A DNA stretch of 64,000 nucleotides from Lepeophtheirus salmonis. Taxonomy: Eukaryota > Arthropoda > Copepoda > Siphonostomatoida > Caligidae. The stretch is taken from NCBI RefSeq assembly GCF_016086655.4, contig NC_052144.2, forward strand, positions 26,133,896 to 26,197,895. Reading direction: 5' to 3'. The notes under the pieces were generated by a model, which saw only the letters and a program-made list of their open reading frames with translations, did no database searches and was not told the DNA's origin. A program made the translations under genes and the position numbers. Below, piece after piece: positions 23,500 through 34,689 of the stretch; position 1 is the stretch's first letter; each line of letters opens with the position of its first letter.

Positions 23500-23669
23500 T
23501 CTTTACACTTGCTTCTTTGGATCATAGTGAGTGAGGATTGGTGATGTACACAACATTTACTTCTTCAAACACCTTTGAGTGATCAGGTAACCATTGGAAT
23601 ACATTTTTGGAACTTAATAATCCCCGTAATTGACTCATAGGAAGTACAACATCCTTTGAAAACTAAGTT

Positions 23670-24501
23670 AATTGGTTTACCCAACAAAAAAAAAAACACT
23701 TTTGAAGCTGTGAAATCCTCTTGGGTTGAGGGAATTTAATTATTGCTTCAATTTTACACGGATCCCATTTAACAACATTTTTTCCTATTATGAGGCCCGC
23801 GAATTTAACTTCATCTCCAATTTGTATCTTATTTGGATTCAACCTCATCCCATTTTCTTCAATCTCTTTATAATTTTATCCAAGAGGTTGTTGACTTCTT
23901 CTGATGTCTCTCCATATCCCAAAATATCATCAACTATTCTATTAATGTTTTTTATATCACTCATTGCCGAATCACCTCGGCTGCAAAATTCATCTCCTGA
24001 AGGATTTAAACCCATTGGAGCTCTCGTGAATTGTTTTCTTGCCCAACAAGTTAGGAATGTGTTTAAAGCTTTGCTTTCTTCATCCAAAGGAACTTGCCAG
24101 CAGCCTTTTGATGCATCCAGAGTAATAAATATCTTTGCATTTGGGGGAATGGCATTTGCTACTTGATTTGGTGTAGGAAAAGGGTGAATTGATCTATCTA
24201 CAAATTTGTTGAATCCTATATAATCCACGACAATTTTCACATCACCCAGAGTATTGTTTGGAACAATATGCATCAGACTTATCCATTCTGTTGGCTTCTC
24301 AACTGATTCAATTATTCCTTGTATCTCCATTTTTCGTAGTTCTGCTAAAGTCGCCTCTCTATATGCATGTGGCATTGGACGTGTTACCAGTGTTTTAATT
24401 TCTATATTCTTTTTCAAATAAATATGCATTTTCTTGCCCTTCATTGGTTTTAAATCATCTTTTGTATTAAATACAAGTGGATCCTTCTTTTTGATCTCCA
24501 C
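23670..24501 (-). pseudogene. Gypsy reverse transcriptase
   Basis: A 218-codon frame (23845-24501) holds most of the palm and fingers: ELRKMEIQGIIESVEKPTEW, a V.VDY...N motif reading KIVVDYIGFNKF, FITLDASKGCWQVPLD (first catalytic aspartate), FTRAPMGLNPSGDEFC and RIVDDILGYGE, equivalent to the YVDD box but with V-D-D preceded by I. The thumb continues in the next frame (KIQIGDEVKFAGLIIG, IEAIIKFPQP). A plus-strand frame of 146 codons over 23726-24166 is antisense. Two frames make the polymerase unusable. Confidence 0.92.
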
Positions 24502-24619
24502 AATATGATTTTCAAAATTGCTTGTATTGAAAAAAAACGATTATGAATTTGTGTAATGTTATTAGGAAAATCTCCTGGTATCCCAAATTAGTCCCTTAAT
24601 AAATTTTATGACAGTAACA

Positions 24620-24840
24620 CTTCGTCGATATTAGGAGACACAAATCCTTTAGTGTTTACCTTGTGACCTTGAAAATTGACCATCATACTCACAGCCCCTA
24701 GACAGTCAAGGCTTTGATCTCTTGCTGCTATAATCTTGACCATTTAACTTCTATCTATTTTCAGCTTGGCTGCTTTTATAATACTAAATGGAACTAACGT
24801 CTCCGTTGCTCCAGTATCGGGTATTGCATTTACTTCAAAT
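24620..24840 (-). pseudogene. Gypsy aspartic protease
   Basis: The minus strand reads VNAIPDTGATETLVPFSII, containing the DTGA catalytic motif, followed after one stop by KIIAARDQSLDCLGAVSM and VNTKGFVSPNIDEVLLS. The spacing between zinc knuckles, DTGA and the reverse transcriptase is as expected for Gag-Pol. It has at least two stops. Confidence 0.8.
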
Positions 24841-24989
24841 TCTTCACCCACAGTGTTTTGCTTGGATAAATTTTTATTTCATCATTGTAGTCGGATTCCT
24901 GAATTTGGTTTGCTTAATTCCAATGTTCTGTATTTTAACAATCTCAGTCCTTTTATTTTTTGAAATCTGATTTTGTACATGCTTTAAAT

Positions 24990-26105
24990 TCTTCTTATTT
25001 CTACATTCAGATCCAAAATGTCCTATTTTATTGCATGAAAAACATTATTTATTTTTTGATGTACACTCATTTTGGTTATGTCTCTGGCTCTCACCACATC
25101 TTTGACATTTTTGCACTGACGTTGAAATATATTTTTTTGTAATCATTCACCATTTGCCGTGTTGATATGGCTTTGAGTGTTCAATAGCTCTTGCTTAATA
25201 TCTGCACTTTCCCATGATAAACACTTCTCACGGATATCACGGAGTAGGTTTCTTCAATTTAAGTATTTCTTTTTGGAGATTCTTGTATTGTAGTCCTACA
25301 ACAAGACATATTCCCAAATGGTCTTCCCTTGTACAATTTTAGAGCTCTACTTCCTGTGCTAGGGTTTTTGCTCGGTTAAAAAATGAAGTAAAATTTTCCT
25401 CCCTCGACTGGATACATTTATTGACGTCAACTCTCTGATTCAGGACGGAGTATTTTTCTTGGTAATGCCCATTCAACGCATCTAAACAAGCATCAATACT
25501 TTGAATGTCACCCATATCCAAGAACTGTTTGAGATTTCCCCGACAAGAAAGACAGTTATCTAGATATCTTCACTGCTCATCCAACCGTAATTTTGACATT
25601 AAATTCGAAGAATAAAATCTACGGAAAGCCTTAATCCAATTCTTAAATTCCATAAGACTATCGTTGACTTCTAGAGGTTCTGGTTTTAATGAAATATCTA
25701 TTTGGATTCTTCTACACGACTCTATAGTAATATGTTGAAAATCAATTGTCCTATTTTTAACATTATGGTTTAATTCCAAAAATGTTTCACGATGAATTTG
25801 AATAGACTATTGTAATTCGACAAACTAAACTTGTAATTTTGAGATTCAAAAAGAACTTGTATTAACATTACATCCCATTCTGCACACTCCTCCATGAGGT
25901 CCTTACATTTATTTAATTTAGAGTCAGCCTCACTAAGTCCATGCTCATAAACAGCTAATTTAGCTTGAATACCCTGATTTGTAATTGGGATTCTTCACTA
26001 ATTAATTTCTTGATGACTCCCAATGGACATTGTCCAATCTTCCGATGAAGAGTCTTCATAAATTTGGACCTTTGGTTGTCCATCCTTGACTTCTTGTCCT
26101 ACCAT
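24990..26105 (-). pseudogene. Gypsy gag with two zinc knuckles
   Basis: The presumed start ATG is at 26105, 86 bases after the primer-binding site, and begins MVGQEVKDGQPKVQIYED. Mid-region frames at 25570-25779 and 25339-25521 give FKNWIKAFRRFY, CLSCRGNLKQFLD and LNQRVDVNKCIQSREE followed by FTSFFNRAKTLAQEVEL, like the capsid of other arthropod gypsy gags. Near the C-terminus are CQRCGESQRHNQNEC (C-x2-C-x5-H-x4-C, about 25070-25110) and CFSCNKIGHFGSEC (C-x2-C-x4-H-x4-C, about 25005-25055). There are several frame changes and stops. Confidence 0.85.
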
Positions 26106-26180
26106 TATGATTTTTATTTAATTTACAATTAAATAATAACACAAATTCCCTGAATTTTAATTAATAAGGGGCTTCCTTTT

Positions 26181-26339
26181 CGACTGCACCATGTGATATA
26201 TTGTATATTATATGAATAATTATTGTTATTATTTACATATGTATTCACACAATTAATATAGAGATATGTCGCTTTATTTACCATTATCAAACCTATAACA
26301 ATTGCTTATAAAATTTTATTCCTTTTAAACCTCTAAGGC
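26181..26339 (-). repeat. Gypsy primer-binding site and 5' LTR end
   Basis: The minus strand reads ...ATATATCACA at the LTR 3' border (26192), then TGGTGCAGTCG (26191-26181), which begins with TGG as expected for pairing with a tRNA CCA end. The LTR interior runs to an uncertain point; a TGCC at 26339 would give a 148-bp LTR starting TG and ending CA. The second LTR that would confirm the length was not found. Confidence 0.6.
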
Positions 26340-26552
26340 ATAATTTATTTTAAGAGAAAACAAAAAATAAAAAAAAAAAAAAAAAAAAAATCATCAGGTA
26401 TTAAGTTATTCAAGTTCAATTTTTTCAATGTATGGACAATAGGAAATCCGATATGAATTTGTAAAACAAAACTTTAAATGTGTAGTATCATTATGAAACA
26501 AAAATAGGATTTTTGATTTATTAAACTTTTTTTATTACTTTTTTGATAAAGA

Positions 26553-27760
26553 AAGCTTCAGTCATTTGCAAAAATTTAAGACCCCTCTGATCTTGACGTA
26601 TATGAACGTGTATTATACAAAAAGGTATGTATCATGCTCCAGTGAATCTAGTAAGTGTGTTTATCACCCTTTCGCATATGAAGCTTGCAGGACAAGCATA
26701 TTAGCTATAATTGATATCATTCAAAAATAAACCAAAAAGCCAGCTTTTATAATGTACAAAGGGCTAAAATAGTGACTTTACACGAAGAAGGCTATTCTGA
26801 GCGTGTAATTGCCGTAAAAATGTGTTGTAGCAAGACCACTATTTACTCTGATATTAACATTTTGCAAAATATGGGATTTATGTGGACTAAAAGATAACAG
26901 AGAGCCAAGGAAAATGCCTACTAGAGATGATGCCATGATGAAGTTTGATTTGATACGAAGAAAAGTAGGTCTCGGCTCTGTTTCACGTCAAATAATTATA
27001 CTTAAAAAGAAATTTCTGATATGAATTCCTTTGCTGCTAAAAAAAAAGAAGGAAAACATATCCAAGGGGATTTCCAAATGACTGTATGTTCCCGCAAAAT
27101 ATTATGGATAGTTCAAATATGGCAGTACATTGAAAAGTTTACAAATTATCTGACAGTTAAATAATGTTAGTTTTATTTTTCTAACTCGCATTCTATAATA
27201 TTTTCAAACTGGAAGGTAAAACTTGGTTAGGAAATATAAGCCTAGGTGTGTTTAAGTCCAAATTTCACACCGATTTTTCCCAAGAGAATGATTTAATAAA
27301 GGGTCGTCTACAGTGATGCTAATATTGTATTTATAAAAAGCGGCATTGTTGGTGTTTCTTCCCATACAGAGTAGCCTTTATGGGAAGCTACTCTGGAAGT
27401 ATGAGAACTCTGGAATAAAATATTTTTTTTCCCGAGGTATTATTTAATTGAACAATTTTGTCCTTTTGTAACAATTCAATGTGTTTAAATAGCCTCACAT
27501 AATTCAAAAAATCAAACTTATTTCTTTCTTTACAAGATAGCATCACCATGAAACAAACCAGTTTACTTATTTTTCTTATGTATTCTATTTTTTTTATTGT
27601 ATTAAGCAACCTTTTTCTATGAATAAACAGAACAATGACCCAAAGTCGGTTCTTAACTATCCAATTCTTCTAATAATTGTTGGAAATTATTCACAGCTTA
27701 GGAGGAGTTAGTTTTAGTTCAACCAATTAACATTCATAACAATGACTAGAATGGAAAAAA
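26553..27760 (+). mobile_element. Tc1-like transposon relic
   Basis: The left part (TTTGCAAAAATTTAAGACCCCTCTGATC at about 26557-26584) resembles Tc1-type inverted-repeat sequence. The transposase N-terminus lies at about 26750-26890: RAKIVTLHEEGYSERVIAVK and CSKTTIYSDINI, a helix-turn-helix close to that of Tc1-like proteins. After frame changes, TRDDAMM is visible. Near 27628 the NNDPKS motif matches the DNDPKHT block containing the second catalytic aspartate of Tc1 transposases. The middle is strongly decayed, with many stops. A right inverted end was not found. Confidence 0.65.
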
Positions 27761-29145
27761 GGACATTAGCTATAGATTTTTGAAATTTTGTACAAATAAA
27801 TTTAATATTATTTAATTATTATTTTCCAGAAAATTAAATTTTTCAATTTTTTTAAAACCAAAAACTGAATTTTTTTTGTGATTAGCTATGGATTTTTGAA
27901 ATTTTTTACCAAAAATATTATTTTTGTGAATAGTTATGTATTTCCCAAAAAATTTATCTTGTGATTAAAAAAAAAAAATTCAAAAACCATGCTCCTTCAA
28001 AAAAAAAAAAAATATATGAATATATATATATATTTTTGCAGACACCCCTTTTTCTTTATTAATATAGAAGATACCTGCCCTAGAAATCATTATTGTTACT
28101 TTACGTTTTATATGATGTTGAAATTACTCAGCATATAAATACTAATGAGAACAGCTTTGGAAAAATAAAAATAAACAGTTGTTCAGGTTTGCAAGAACAA
28201 AAAGACTCGCACACTAAAAATTCAGAGAATTTACAACCAAATATACAAATGTCCTCCCGTGATATTTTCTACATTAATATAATCTTTAGGTAAAGACGCT
28301 CGTTTTTTAAAATCTATATAGTATAAAATTGTATAAATTTGGAATTGAAGTAAAAATCTGCAAGATTTTATTCATTTATACATGCCGTTTTTATACAACT
28401 CTATACATAGATGTATATATGAAAATTGTGTGAATAATGGGGATGTTAAAAAAAAAAGCAAACAAAAAATCAACCTAGTAAACCTGACAATTTTGAAATA
28501 TGTTTTGGAGGAGATCAACTACAATCAGCTGTGACAAAGGAGGAAAGGGTACCAACAAGGACATTTGCTATAATTACTCGGTTTTCGATCCCAAATTCCA
28601 ATCTGAGTCCAACAAGGACTTACAATTACAATTCTGCAACAAATCTCCAAGGTCTTTTATGAGTACACAACAATGTTCTATCCCGTTTTGAATATAATTC
28701 AATCTATTTTTTAGGGAAGGAAGTTGACTACTCCGGAGGTAAATAATAATGACAACTCTTAAGGAAAAAAATTCTTCAGATTCCCAATTCCAAAAAAATG
28801 AGACATCCAAAAGTTCATACGATTTACATCACTACATATAGGTAGGTAGACTCTCATTTATACTTGTCATAAACTATGTTAGTTAGGTCTGTGTAACTGA
28901 CATTATTTAATAATATTGTACTAAGAATAAAGGAACCTTTAAAAATTATTGGAATTTGAAAGGATTGGCAACATTTGACGAATTATGTCTTATATACTAG
29001 AGTATACTTGCCGTCAAAGCTGTGCGATGCTCCAAAGAGTTAGAGTTTGGCTCAGTTTATCAGTGTGCATTGTATCTTACGGCGACCCTATCATCTCATA
29101 CACCATGAAATTAGACAACTATGTCGTGGGTTAAGAGATGAAAAA
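27760..29145. other. No supportable gene; AT-rich DNA with an AT microsatellite
   Basis: A TA microsatellite lies near 28012-28033. The patch at 28500-28690 is less AT-rich and open for 63 codons on the plus strand, with four cysteines, but matches no family I know. Confidence 0.4.
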
Positions 29146-29149
29146 CCCC

Positions 29150-29320
29150 TTCATCTGGTTCCCTGATTGAGAGGACACAGCTTTTAGACAATATTCAACC
29201 TTTTCAAGGACATTCCCAAGAACTCGTTCAGGACGGACTGCACTAGGATACCTAATCCGGCAAACTATTGCTAAGGCACCAAAAGTTAAAGATATTTTTA
29301 CATGTGCCCGTACTGATTGT
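29150..29320 (+). pseudogene. Possible mariner helix-turn-helix fragment
   Basis: Two phases give family-like pieces: TIFNLFKDIPKN, comparable with the T.FN..KRF..TG helix of mariner N-termini, and shortly after RSGRTALGYLIRQTIAKAPK, comparable with the RSGRPRTART linker. Both together suggest a frame-shifted N-terminal fragment. No ends or catalytic part were found. Confidence 0.35.
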
Positions 29321-29956
29321 ATGTTTTATTTGAAGTGTAGCAATAAATACTCTGGGTTACCAACACCCCAGATTTCGAATAACAAGTGGTATATTTTTTT
29401 CATATCTCGTTTTTTATAATATGACAATAAATTAATATAAAAAATAATTTTTGTGGTTTGTTGTTAACGAGTTTTTTTTTCATACTCATATATTTCATAT
29501 ATTCATAATAAAACTGTATAATTTTTTATGGGTGGAGTTTCTTGAAAGTATTTGATTTGATACCAGATAGAATCAAAACTTTTGGTTAACATATTATACA
29601 AACTTGCGATTAAAAACGTACATGAATAAATATTTGTTTGGTTGTAATTTTTTAAATTTTACATTATTGAAATGACCTGATTTTACATGTATCTTGTCTA
29701 TCAATATTATTTTAAATAATTTATTATGATTAAATGTTGTTATAGTCCTAATCATACATACTATAAATATGAAGGAAAAATACTAAAAAGTCGACTTTTA
29801 AAAATAATTCATCTCATTTTATGGGTTTTAGTAATTAAAAAGTCCCTGTACAGCGCGGATTTTGAATGAATCAAATAAGAATCTAAATCCTAACTGTTTG
29901 GGTGAGCTTGCGTGTATTATAGAAAATTTCCCATTCTAAAAAAAAAAGAAACTAAG

Positions 29957-30012
29957 AAATGAAAGGAACGAATTTTAAGCAAAACAGGCTATTAAATTCG
30001 TTCCTTTCATTT
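29957..30012. repeat. Perfect 19-bp inverted repeat with 18-bp loop
   Basis: AAATGAAAGGAACGAATTT at 29957-29975 is the exact reverse complement of 29994-30012. The arms are not simple AT sequence, so chance is less likely than for other palindromes here. It may be the remains of two abutting element ends or a short fold-back. Confidence 0.85.
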
Positions 30013-30125
30013 AAGTGAATATTAAATGTCTTCACTTAAAGGGAGTATATTTTATGTGCTTTTCTGGAGACGAATTCCTTCAATAAATAGTTGTTTAAAA
30101 TGATATATAAATAATGTGTTATACC

Positions 30126-30560
30126 TGTTGGATTGTGATAATATAAAGATATCGGGAGAATAATTGTTCTTACTGAAACGTCTTTTAATTAACTAAGACA
30201 AAAGAAGGATTATATACATACACTCTACACTAGTAGCAACAAGATAATTAATATAAACAGGAACCGTTAATAAATAAGGACAATTGCATATATATAACTC
30301 TAAAAATATATCCACTGATCAGTATTGACATAATAATAATAATAACATCTTTACTTCAATGCAGATCTTTCAAATCAATGATTCCTAACAGCTTTAATAA
30401 TTTAACAAATTTAACTTTGGACAATCTTTTTGTTTGCATATCAGCCACCATATCTTTTGAACGCTTTGAAAATTCAAAGAATGAATACAAATTTATTGTC
30501 CGAAAACAGTGCAATAAATGGGATGTGGGCCTTTGTATTTCATGTTTTGTCATACAAAAT
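30126..30560 (-). mobile_element. Ty1/copia 3' end: RNase H terminus and LTR
   Basis: A minus-strand frame (30356-30553) ends with DMVADMQTKRLSKVKFVKLL and LLGI, matching the conserved end of copia RNase H (.DM.AD..TK.L...KF......LG). Its stop is 8 bases before a purine-rich AAGTAAAGA tract, followed by a presumed LTR of 222 bp at 30126-30347 that starts TGTTATTATT and ends AATCCAACA on the minus strand, so the ends are TGTT...AACA. The rest of the element upstream (to the right) is missing. The LTR boundary is inferred from these end motifs, because no second LTR is present. Confidence 0.7.
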
Positions 30561-30564
30561 TATA

Positions 30565-33500
30565 ATAATTATTGAATATCCAAATATTTATTATAATATG
30601 TTTTCTTACTTTATGTATATATATAAAAAGGAGAAAAATAAAATAAATAACTAATACAAAAAAATAATATTTATTTTTGTGGCATAGAATAATTTCAATT
30701 ATGTATTATATTACAGAATACTGTGTTTTAGTTGTGGTAATAATAATAATTAGTGCATTTATGTACAACTGGAGAAATAATAATAAAAAAAACAATATGA
30801 TAACGGAAATATCCTGACAATAAAAAAAATCTAGACACGATTTTTTTTTTTGGCATAATTTTATTACAATTTTCAGATTTAAGAACCATTCCTCACAATT
30901 CTCACAAGTCTCATTATAAAAAAAGTAAATGTTGATAGCCTACAAGATTTTCGTACTCTATAGATTATTTCTCCTTATTTTGACAATGTTAGCAAGCTTG
31001 TTTATATGCATCTCCGTCAGCATCCATGTGTTCTCTCCAAATTGACATATTTATATTGCATTTTCTCATTTTTATGCTCATAGTAACTTCAACACTTTTT
31101 TTTAGTTATTAGGCCTAAGGGTGGGAATTTTGTAGAGGGCGAGGAAAATTTGGGAAAGAGACTTATGCTACAATACAAAAAAGGCACTTTTACATCAAAT
31201 GTATACTAATTGATTTTTTGGGGGTAAAGTAAACTGTTCAAAAGGGCGGAGCTTTTTTATCAACAAAATATGATGAACTTAGGGTGTAAAAAAAGTTCCA
31301 TTTAGTCTATAGATTTCATTGGCTCACATTAAAACTTTTTTTTTAAATATTAAGAGGTAGTTCAATGGCTCCAAAAATTTGAAATTTTACATTTTTTTAG
31401 AAAAAACTATAGTTCTTTTATTGATATCATCTATAAAGTACACATTACAGCTTTTTGAGCAAAATAACAAATTTAGATAAAGAAATTTTAAATATCCAAA
31501 ATATTTCATAATTTTATATTAAAAGTTCCATTCTACATTTCCAAAAGAACAATAAGTGTTGTGACATGAATTGTAGCTTTCTTCCTATCTGTCTGTTCTT
31601 TAGCGTATTACAGCCACTAATTCAATGGATAGGTACTAAATTTTGGAAGTAAACACATTGTTAACTTAGATAAACTAAAAAGTGTAAATTTGGATGTCCT
31701 TGGTGACAATTTTTTAAAAGAAGTCGGAAATTTTTGTAAATGAAAAAGTCTTTCAAAATAAATTTAGTATGAGTCATTAAAATTTCAATATGACTTCTGT
31801 GGTGAGTTGAAGCCAAGTGAAACGACGAGTTAAACAATACAATAAATCATTTACCATTGGTATCTACCAAAATGCAGTAGATAAATAAACAAAATATTTA
31901 ATGCAATTCTCAATAGGGTAAGTTACGCATCGTCGGACACATCGAAGAAGTGTTTATGTTCATATATTTTATATAGACATCGTGGGTTATATTTGAATTT
32001 TTTTTAAATAAACACATTGATGTTTGTAAGAAGTTTTGTGTCAAAATATTTTCATTAAAAGATCGAATAAAGAGGTTACTAAAGATTTAAAAACACTATC
32101 AAAAATGCCCAAAATTCATAAATTCGGACAAGTTTCAAATCAAAATTTTTAATTTTGGACGTTATTCGAATCATGTTTCTTAATTTCAGACACCAAGAAA
32201 TATCAAAAATATAGGAGATAAATACATAGGAGTGCAAATGCTGTTTGAATATTTATCTCTTGGGTGGATAAAATTCAAAATACATCCTTAATTATTTGAT
32301 AATCACTGAGATGAAGGATCTCATATCATTTTATGAGAACAAATAGAGGGAGGAAAAGGCACACGGTACATAAATTAGAAGAATAAATTATAAAAAGAAT
32401 AAGAAGAATCATTATTCCCGCTTTTGTCGTATTAATAATTAATATAATTTATAAAGGATCATGTCTGTTTTCCAACTCTGTCTCGGGAAGGAATATAATT
32501 GAGCCAGTTCTGCGATATGATGCCATTTATTCCATGGATACCTCCAATAAACTGTTAAATCTCTAATCGGATTCTAACTCTAGCCAAGTATCTATGGAGT
32601 CTTTCAGAGTACGAGTTGCTTCACTTCAACTCATGGAACCTCGGGAAATAATCAACTTGACAAAGAGGTGCTATTATCATAATTCATATTATCCTGATAA
32701 TATGTTGGATCAATTATGAAGAGGAATTGTCTGTAACTCTAAATCATTCATTTACTTCAACAATCAAGAGCTATCATTTGTATTCTGATTGATGATGTTG
32801 ATGTTATAACCTTTTACATTCATCTACCTGTAAACATTTCTAAAAAAGTTCAAAGTAAGACAACAATTTTTATAAACTAAAATTAACAACTTCATATTTT
32901 GAACGTTTCAAAAATAAGCTCCACCCTACTCCTCAACTTTCTACAATTAAAACATTGTAATTTTTTAATAAAATCATTTTTTAAAGTAGTATTTTTACGT
33001 TATTGACAAAAAAGCTTCTTTAATTATGTATTTTGAGAGAAATATTTCCCCAGTGATGAACTTACAAAGAATGAACAAAAACTAAAAACGATCAAAAGTA
33101 CCAACAATTGTTCCTTTTCTAATTGTAAAACTGTATTTTCTGAAGAAATTCTCATATTCTTTACTATAGTCAATTAGTCTATTATATTTGCACACCCCAG
33201 GTGTTAGTGATTCCCATACAATTTTTTTTGTAATTGGAATTTTAATAATCCAATTACAAAAATTTCATATAATTTTATATAATTGTCTGATTTCCAACAC
33301 ATAGAAAATTTAACAAGATGAGATAAATTCAATGTATTTTCCTTGTTTGCTTTGTCTCCTTATATCGTGAACCTACACAATAGTAACCTAGGAAATGTAT
33401 TTAGACCAAAAAGTTTTATATTAAGTTAATAACTTCATATTTATGATATGAACATTAAAAATTATTTAATTAGTTTAAAAAAAATATATATAATGAGGCT

Positions 33501-33690
33501 TCACTTAGACCCTTAGAACATATTAATAATTCATAGAAATGATGGCAGCAACTTTTTACATAATGGAAAAAGGTGGAACCTTTTTTAAACAAAATGTTTT
33601 ACTATTTAAATGTTAAAACGTGACATTATTAAGTGATTATGAAATTGTAAAAATTATTATTCACATCCCTCAAAAAAGTATTACCTTCAA
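30565..33690. other. No supportable gene; AT-rich DNA
   Basis: Long AT-rich stretch. The patch at about 32460-32720 is less AT-rich and nearly open on the plus strand (FRVRVASLQLMEPREIINL), but shows no known domain. It could be an exon or an old repeat. I saw no signal elsewhere in the stretch. Confidence 0.4.
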
Positions 33691-33696
33691 AATGCA

Positions 33697-34680
33697 TTTT
33701 TTTTTTTTATTATTGTTGTACGTAAGTACGTAGTGGGTGTGTTGGAGACACCAACGCAAACTACAGGTAGCTTAGAAGCCGCCTTAAGGTGAATTGAAGA
33801 AAACAGGAAGAGCGACATCTACGCAATGCAATTGCTCGTAGTGAAGATAACTCTTACTTACCCAACTTAATATCATACATTTAAAAATAACTACAATCAC
33901 TACATAATGTTCAAAAAATAAATAATAAAAAGGAACAATCCCCACCACAACATTCTCGTCAAATTAAAGGCATTAAAAGTCCGGCTTCATTCGCGTTAAT
34001 TTAAACTTCTCGAGAGCCACCTTCGCTTCTCTGGTTGAAAGGTAGACACCTCTGAAACATACCACAGAGATATGAGTCTGGAGCTTGCATATCACCTTCG
34101 ACGGCAAACGTAGTGCCTCGTTGATTTCTTCGATGACGTACAGAAGTTCATCTGGATCAAGGTTTCTTCTTATTTTCTCTCCTACACTCTTCCTAACGTT
34201 CTCAATGATGCCCTTCAGTATCCCACAGTCCCGGAATATGTGAGAAATTGTCTTCACTTGATTACAATCCACACAGTGCGCCCGAGCGTCATTAAAATAT
34301 CTCCCAGTAAAGAAGACCCCCGACGATATCCGTATATTCATGAACATTTCTGTTGGATTGAGGACTGGATCCCAAACTGTCTTGCGATATTGATCTACAT
34401 TATCCGTCTTCACTGTTGCCCTAACAAACATATTTTTGAAATCGTCCTTCACCACGTTCATACACATCTTTCGATTGGGAATGTTGTATGGACTCCCTTG
34501 ACTCGTAGTTGAGTTGTGTGTGTATTCCAAAAGTTGATTTTTTACCATGATTATTGTGAGTTTTTATATCATAGTCTACTCTTCTCAATCCAAGATATGT
34601 TTTCACATTTGCAGGTATTTTTATTTGGAGGAGCTTTCTCTCATGGAACAAGGCTGCTCCTCCATTCTTGAGCTAATACA
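33697..34680 (-). mobile_element. Non-LTR retrotransposon (LINE) 3' end with Cys-His motif
   Basis: A 191-codon minus-strand frame (33973-34548) contains MNIRISSGVFFTGRYFNDA, then HCVDCNQVKTISHIFRDC (C-x2-C-x7-H-x4-C), the arrangement found after the reverse transcriptase of many LINEs (zf-RVT-like). An overlapping frame (34421-34651) with HERKLLQIKIP and YLGLRRVDYD seems to be the upstream continuation across a frameshift. After the stop, about 250 bp of presumed 3' untranslated region ends in AATAATAAAAAAA-type sequence at 33697, consistent with a retrotransposed tail. The reverse transcriptase itself is absent, so this is a 5'-truncated copy. The LINE clade is undetermined. Confidence 0.65.
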
Positions 34681-34689
34681 TCTTCAGAA

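Larger units (their letters stand above)
22205..26339 (-). mobile_element. Ty3/gypsy LTR retrotransposon, decayed, lacking a recognisable 3' LTR
   Basis: On the minus strand the order is LTR end, primer-binding site, gag with two zinc knuckles, protease, reverse transcriptase, RNase H and integrase. That order (integrase last) is the Ty3/gypsy arrangement. Nothing is in one open frame: gag alone needs several frame changes, and in-frame stops occur throughout. No sequence like the 5' LTR is found near 21.5-22.2 kb, so the 3' LTR is deleted, diverged or replaced by the fragment at 22058. No envelope-like frame is seen. The element cannot be autonomous. Confidence 0.9.

Noticed and set aside
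23726..24166. 146-codon plus-strand frame
   Set aside because: It is exactly antisense to the gypsy reverse transcriptase, whose motifs are clear on the minus strand.
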